Positions 59,990 through 64,000 of a stretch of 64,000 nucleotides of DNA are shown piece after piece. The notes under the pieces were generated by a model. The model had not been told where the DNA came from. It saw only the letters and a program-made list of their open reading frames with translations, and ran no database searches. The translations under genes and the position numbers were made by a program. Positions within the stretch are counted from its first letter, which is position 1; every line of letters starts with the position of its first letter. Origin of the DNA: Trichomonas vaginalis G3 (taxonomy: Eukaryota > Parabasalia > Trichomonadida > Trichomonadidae); assembly GCF_026262505.1 (NCBI RefSeq), contig NC_067203.1, positions 1,550,001 through 1,614,000 of the forward strand. Reading direction: 5' to 3'.

Positions 59990-60868
59990 TTATAAGCGTT
60001 TTACATGGTATATGTTGTGATGGTTCATGACTTTAAACAGTTTTGTAGCTTCTATTTCTTCTGTCAGTATGTCAAAAGTTTTAACAATGCCGAAAGTTTC
60101 TTTATATTTCTTCTTGACGTCAGATAGAAGGAAATCGTCAGCAGTTGGATAGTTTTTGTTCAGAAATGTCAACATGTCCATTTTATCTTCTGCTGGTTTC
60201 TCTACTTCTTTCTTTAAGTCAGCATAGTCGTTTCGCATACGTTCTATCTCTTTGACAGAATAGTTATATTTCCTTGTTGCTGCTTTACATTTTGAACATT
60301 GTGGGTTCATTTTAGCATTGTACATTGAAATTTGTCCTGCTAAAACAACTAAGGCGTAAATGGTTTTCTTTAACTCAAAGGCTGCTGGTTTTATTTGTCC
60401 GTTCCATACTTTACCTCTTCTATCTTTATCTCTTATCTGCCATACACATTTTGCAACTAACGAAACAAAGTTGTCGTATGTCTTAAACTCCCCAGATTTA
60501 TATATATCCATGACTTTGTGGTTGCAATGAAATCCAAGAAACTCATAGTTAACCTTACGTATGAACTTCTTTATTTCTACTGAGTCAGTTGGTCTGACTT
60601 CTATTTCATCGAATTCTGGAATTGTAAGCTTTTGTTGTTGTATTTCAGGAAGTTTAGGTAGATGTTCCACCAGGTCCTGCATTTCATAAAGATACTGTTC
60701 ATTTTGTTCATCTTTTGCAGTGCAATCTAAATCTCCTTGGAGAAGTTCCTGCTTTATCTTCTGGATTTCTGTTTCGAAAGTATATGAAGAAGGAATGAAG
60801 CTTTTCATCTCTACTAACATTGAAGTTGGGTTCATGACTAACGAGTTTGGTGCTGTTGTTGCTAACAT
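59990..60868 (-). CDS. Cassette gene, 292 residues (paralogue of 17948-18913)
   Basis: About 80% identical to the Maverick-cassette protein along nearly the whole length, with the same VMNPTSMLVEMKSFIPSSYT, FHCNHKVMD, NPQCSKCKAA and NKNYPTADDFLLSDVKKKY and the same VKRL end. It is shorter at the N-terminus (starts MLATTAPNSL) and in the middle. The upstream promoter block is also shared. Function unknown. The identity is far above that of any other gene pair between the two elements, so recent exchange is likely. Confidence 0.75.
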   Translation of the reverse strand: MLATTAPNSLVMNPTSMLVEMKSFIPSSYTFETEIQKIKQELLQGDLDCTAKDEQNEQYLYEMQDLVEHLPKLPEIQQQKLTIPEFDEIEVRPTDSVEIKKFIRKVNYEFLGFHCNHKVMDIYKSGEFKTYDNFVSLVAKCVWQIRDKDRRGKVWNGQIKPAAFELKKTIYALVVLAGQISMYNAKMNPQCSKCKAATRKYNYSVKEIERMRNDYADLKKEVEKPAEDKMDMLTFLNKNYPTADDFLLSDVKKKYKETFGIVKTFDILTEEIEATKLFKVMNHHNIYHVKRL

Positions 60869-60945
60869 GTTCTTACAATAAAAATAAAAAATATTTTTTT
60901 AAAAAAACTAACTTTATTTTTTATTTCGGGAAAATTCATGAGTTT
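60869..60945 (-). promoter_or_regulatory. Shared cassette promoter block
   Basis: Coding strand: TTTTCCCGAAATAAAAAAT, AAAGTTAGTTTTTTTAAA, AATATTTTTTATTTTTATTG, then TAAGAAC and the ATG. It matches 17875-17947 and 62031-62110 over about 70 bases. Confidence 0.65.
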
Positions 60946-61367
60946 TGGTTGAAAAATACGGTGGAGCCAAAAGTGGCTCGACCTCAAAACAAGCATTTTG
61001 TGAAGAATATACCAACCGCCGGAATTCCGGCGGTTGCTTTTTATACAAAATTCAACGGGTGAAAGAATACGATGAAGTCTTGACAAAACATATACGAAGA
61101 AGTCATGACAAAACATTTACGTTCATGTTTGACAAAACATTTACGTTCATGTTTGACAAAACATATACGAAGAAGTCTTGACAAAACATTTACGAAGAAG
61201 TCATAACTGCCTTCCTCCTGTGTTGTTGTCAAAATGTCATGTTGTCACACTTTTTCAGAGAAGTTAAAATGACCGAGGGACCGAGGGACCGAGGGACCTG
61301 GTGACACCTAAAAACCATCTACCCTAAAATATATTTTTGCCGAATTCAATAAAAATAAATGGTTCAT
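60946..61367. repeat. Intergenic repeats with a stray KilA-N gene piece
   Basis: A GAGCCA-AAAG-TGGCTC hairpin (60964-60979) and a 62-bp inverted copy of part of KilA-N gene 2 (60993-61054) containing a 22-bp perfect palindrome centred on GGAATTCC. Then come ACATTTACGAAGAAGTC-type repeats, the GTCAAAATGTCATGTTGTC block, GACCGAGG repeats and CACCT...AAAATATATTTTT before the next gene's 3' end. Confidence 0.8.
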
Positions 61368-62030
61368 TTACTCACAATATTTTTGTACAAAACGACCCCA
61401 AACTTTTAACTTCTTTGCTGCAGCTTCTAATGCTATCTTAGCGAGTTCATATTCTCTAAATTCTCTCTTTAAATCTTCTTGTTCCCATTGGTCTAGTTCG
61501 TATGGAGAGTCTCTATAACCATAACACATCTCATGTTCATGTTCTATTTGTTTTTCGCACATTTTTCTAACTTCTTGTTCGAACAAAGGTTTAGCATTCT
61601 CTACTGTATCTTCAAGTTCTTCTTCATCTAATTTCTCATGAACTTTCTTGTCTATGGAGTCCATAATTTTTCCAACTGCTATACAATATTTTGGAGAAGC
61701 CCACATTGCTATATAGTTTACAAGTCTTGGGTCTACATACGTTCCTCTAACCTGTTTGATTTCATCAGGAATTCCTGCATGAATTTTGTATAAAAAGCAA
61801 CCGCCGGAATTCCGGCGGTTGGTATATTCTTCACAAAATGCCTTATAATACTCTTCCCAGGACTTATTTTCCAACAACTTTCTAAAGTCTTTCCTAAACT
61901 GCTGACACATATTTGTTACATTTATATAACCATCCTTGTCTCTACGTAAGACTTCAATACCGTTATAGGTGCCTTTTGTGAATGTTTCGCCATTAGATTT
62001 GTTCGTGAACGTTTTTGCTTCGACTGTCAT
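61368..62030 (-). CDS. KilA-N domain protein 2
   Basis: 220 residues. The KilA-N domain spans about residues 15-130: GYINVTNMCQQFRKDFRKLL, then GTYVDPRLVNYIAMWASPKY and CIAVGKIMDSIDKK. A charged coiled coil follows at about 130-170, then a helical C-terminus (YELAKIALEAAAKKLKVWGR). Within the domain a 22-bp perfect palindrome (about 61799-61820) encodes NRRNSGG in frame. Likely DNA-binding regulator. Looks whole. Confidence 0.8.
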   Translation of the reverse strand: MTVEAKTFTNKSNGETFTKGTYNGIEVLRRDKDGYINVTNMCQQFRKDFRKLLENKSWEEYYKAFCEEYTNRRNSGGCFLYKIHAGIPDEIKQVRGTYVDPRLVNYIAMWASPKYCIAVGKIMDSIDKKVHEKLDEEELEDTVENAKPLFEQEVRKMCEKQIEHEHEMCYGYRDSPYELDQWEQEDLKREFREYELAKIALEAAAKKLKVWGRFVQKYCE

Positions 62031-62110
62031 TTCAGTTCTTACAATAAAAATAAAAAATATTTTTTTTAAAAAACCAACTTTTTATTTTATTTCGGGAAAA
62101 TTCATGAAAA
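62031..62110 (-). promoter_or_regulatory. Shared cassette promoter block
   Basis: Coding strand TTTTCCCGAAATAAAATAAA, AAGTTGGTTTTTTAAAAA, AATATTTTTTATTTTTATTG, TAAGAACTGAA, ATG. Same block as before the 292-residue and Maverick-cassette genes. Confidence 0.65.
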
Positions 62111-62866
62111 TTCAACGGGTGAAAAAACAGGTGAGAAAAGAGGTGAGATCTCACCACTTCACCTAAAATATATTTTTTGGTGGTACGTCGGACATTGTTC
62201 TGAAACAGTGCAAATATTGTCTTGAAACAGTACAAATATTGTTCTGAAACAGTACAAGACTAGTTCTGAGATCTAACCATCTCACCTAAAATATATTTTT
62301 GGGTCATTTACGCTCATTACGATGAAGTCATGACAAAACATTTACGAAGAAGAAGTTTATTTCCTGGACTGTTGTCAAAATGTCATGTTGTCTCATTTTT
62401 TCAGAGAAGTTAAAATGACCGAGGGACCGAGGGACCTGGTGACACCTTCAGTTCTTCAAAACATTTACGAAGAAGTCTTGACAAAACATGTACGTTCATG
62501 TTTGACAAAAACATTTACGAAGAAGTTTATTTCCTGTGTTGTTGTCAAAATGTCATGTTGTCAGTAATTTTAAGAGAAGTTAAAATTACCTGGTAGCACA
62601 TGGTAACATGGTAGCACCTTCAGTTCTTCAAAACATTTACGATGAAGTCATGACAAAACATATACGTTCATGTTTGACAAAACATTTACGAAGAAGTCTT
62701 GACAAAACATATACGTTCATGTTTGACAAAACATGTACGAAGAAGTCTTGACAAAACATTTACGAAGAAGTTTATTTCCTGGACTGTTGTCTAAATGTCA
62801 TGTTGTCACACTTTTTCAGAGAAGTTAAAATGACCGAGGGACCTGGCTCCACCTAAACTTTATTTT
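62111..62866. repeat. Repeat-rich intergenic zone
   Basis: One GAGATCTC-centred repeat (about 62130-62175), a degenerate second (62265-62300), and two TGTTCTGAAACAGT-type units at about 62195-62260. Then come three rounds of the series ACATTTACGAAGAAGTC repeats, TTTATTTCCTG block, GTCATGTTGTC, AGAGAAGTTAAAAT, GACCGAGG. No gene. Confidence 0.8.
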
Positions 62867-63727
62867 TCAATACTTTTTCAGCACTTTTCCGTAGTTGTAT
62901 ATGAAAGACAATTCGAGATAAAAGTCATAGTACAATGGAATAATATGCTGCACACCATTTGTTGTGAACCAAACTTGAAAGTCAGAGAAACTGTTACTAG
63001 GTGGTTCGTAGAATTTAGAAGCAAAGTCATAAAAGTCCTTACCAATACTTAGAAAACTATTGTTGCTTGAACTGAAACTTGCATGACACATAACATTTTG
63101 AGGGTCAAACACGTTTCTATAAACTGTCAAATCTGCTGGTGGAAGTATAAATTTAAATGGACCATCTGGTGGTAATGGTTCGTTCTGGTTTAGTAACCGA
63201 AGAAATTGTGCCCAAGAACGTTTGTCTACTTTCCAAAATAAAAACTCTGTATCTCTTGGAGGGTTAATTTCAATCTTTTGAAATGAAACGGTGGAGTTCA
63301 TCTTGTCATATTCTAGTTTCAGATAGTATGTTCCATTTAGTAAAGAGTCGTATTTTTCTTGAAATTCCCAATAGTATTTGTTCATTTGAGTTTGAAAGTC
63401 ATTTAGAGTTTTCTCAAGACTTTCGTCTGAACGAACTGTAAAGATTCTCATTTCGTCAAATTTGTCTATTAGACCATCAGAACCTTTATACTGCCCATGA
63501 AAATATACTGCGAACATAAATGCGTTAGTTCTATTTGAAAACAAAACTCTTCTAAATCCTATTGCCTTTGCATCTGAAGGACTTTGAAGCCAACGAATTG
63601 GATAGTCAAACCTGTATGCTCGGGATGAAATTTCTTCATCTGAAATAGTCCTACCAGCATTTGTAAAGATATAGTCTAACGGTTTTGTATCTACTACTTT
63701 TGTTCTTTGTTTTTCAACCTGAAGCAT
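62867..63727 (-). CDS. Unrecognised viral protein, 286 residues
   Basis: Starts MLQVEKQRTKVVDTKPLDYI. Beta-rich with many aromatic residues: NRTNAFMFAVYFHGQYKG, NGTYYLKLEYDK, FKFILPPADLTVYRN, and SDFQVWFTTNGVQHIIPLYY near the end. Composition resembles minor capsid or spike proteins of double-jelly-roll viruses. It follows a 45-residue frame that overlaps its start. Looks whole. Confidence 0.6.
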   Translation of the reverse strand: MLQVEKQRTKVVDTKPLDYIFTNAGRTISDEEISSRAYRFDYPIRWLQSPSDAKAIGFRRVLFSNRTNAFMFAVYFHGQYKGSDGLIDKFDEMRIFTVRSDESLEKTLNDFQTQMNKYYWEFQEKYDSLLNGTYYLKLEYDKMNSTVSFQKIEINPPRDTEFLFWKVDKRSWAQFLRLLNQNEPLPPDGPFKFILPPADLTVYRNVFDPQNVMCHASFSSSNNSFLSIGKDFYDFASKFYEPPSNSFSDFQVWFTTNGVQHIIPLYYDFYLELSFIYNYGKVLKKY

Positions 63728-63831
63728 TTAATATATGTAAAAATATATTGTTTTAAAAACGTTTTTACTTCATATTTCTCATCTAACAAACAAGTTTCCC
63801 AACGGTCTTCTCCAACAAACTCAGCGTACAT
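63694..63831 (-). CDS. Possible small viral protein, 45 residues
   Basis: MYAEFVGEDRWETCLLDEKY..., ending LKNKEQK. Supported mainly by the typical AATATTTTTTTTATTTTATT upstream block. Overlaps the 5' end of the 286-residue gene. Confidence 0.4.
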   Translation of the reverse strand: MYAEFVGEDRWETCLLDEKYEVKTFLKQYIFTYIKCFRLKNKEQK

Positions 63832-63862
63832 TTCAAATAAAATAAAAAAAATATTTTTTTCT

Positions 63863-64000
63863 TTACTTTACATAACCGCCTGCTGCCATAAGTCTTTGAC
63901 GCCAACCCATACCAGCTAATGAAGGTTGACTTGGTTTAGTTTGGAAACTAAACTTTGGTTTTGGTTTATCTTCAGTTTTTGGTTTTTCTTCTTCTATCGG
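63863..64000 (-). CDS. Partial viral gene, C-terminal 45 residues
   Basis: The frame is open to the window end. Pro/Lys-rich stretch (KPKTEDKPKPKFSFQTKPSQ) followed by SLAGMGWRQRLMAAGGYVK and stop. The start is outside the window. Possibly the end of a minor virion protein. Confidence 0.5.
   Translation of the reverse strand, partial: PIEEEKPKTEDKPKPKFSFQTKPSQPSLAGMGWRQRLMAAGGYVK

Larger units (their letters stand above)
46873..64000. mobile_element. Polinton-like-virus/virophage-type element, truncated by window end (fossil, broken)
   Basis: From about 46.87 kb all sequence to the window end belongs to a second virus-like element. Parts: core/structural protein region, major capsid, VSCCG protein, minor capsid, SF3 helicase, small genes, packaging ATPase, KilA-N proteins, KilA-N-like/T5orf172 protein, a cassette gene shared with the Maverick, and further structural genes. 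No type B polymerase or integrase is seen in the 17 kb present; the right end is outside. Roughly a dozen breaks, concentrated in the large core and capsid genes. The left edge is placed by gene content and a GC-rich hairpin, not by a proven TIR. Confidence 0.8.

Overview
The window is AT-rich, intron-poor nuclear DNA from a parabasalid protist. It is most likely Trichomonas vaginalis: it has an intact Tvmar1-like mariner, a full-length Maverick/Polinton, an AIR9-like gene, host genes with an initiator-like TCA element just upstream of the ATG, and short gaps between host genes. The species call is inference; the elements and gene families are read from the sequence.

Layout. 1-9.6 kb is host DNA: the end of a drug/metabolite-type transporter, two near-identical copies of a small broken gene (2.2-2.9 and 5.0-5.7 kb), and a 1000-residue PA14/EGF surface protein on the minus strand. 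9,662-29,101 is a 19,440-bp Maverick with 738-bp terminal inverted repeats and a 6-bp target duplication (TTGTAA). It carries a protein-primed type B DNA polymerase, integrase, packaging ATPase, double-jelly-roll capsid, minor structural proteins, a phage-type fibre/collar protein and many small genes. Several core genes are broken (roughly ten breaks in all), yet the two TIRs are almost identical, so insertion is young. Inside it, about 17.14-19.68 kb is a foreign cassette with its own inverted and direct repeats, a tRNA-like sequence and one gene. 29.75-33.59 kb is a second kind of element: 576-bp inverted repeats enclosing a Myb-like gene and a nested TTAA-flanked MITE. 34.2-43.8 kb is host DNA again: a small gene, a 910-residue coiled-coil protein, a small acidic protein and a 1550-residue AIR9-like LRR protein. 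43,815-45,118 is the mariner. 46.05-46.8 kb is a small membrane-protein gene with a partial duplicate upstream.

From about 46.87 kb to the window end lies most of another virus-like element, polinton-like-virus/virophage in style. It has core and capsid genes, an SF3 helicase, a packaging ATPase, two KilA-N proteins, a KilA-N-like/T5orf172 protein, and a repeat-rich right half. No DNA polymerase B or integrase is seen in the part present. Its structural genes carry roughly a dozen breaks, while the ATPase and KilA-N genes look whole.

The most unusual signal links the two virus-like elements. The cassette in the Maverick (gene, upstream block, GAGATCTC-centred repeats and ACATTTACGAAGAAGTC-type direct repeats) is also found in the 57-63 kb zone of the second element. 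This suggests a mobile or recombining module passed between unrelated virus-like elements. That zone is also full of short GC-rich palindromes; two lie in frame inside KilA-N genes, and copies of the surrounding gene pieces are scattered or tandemly amplified nearby.
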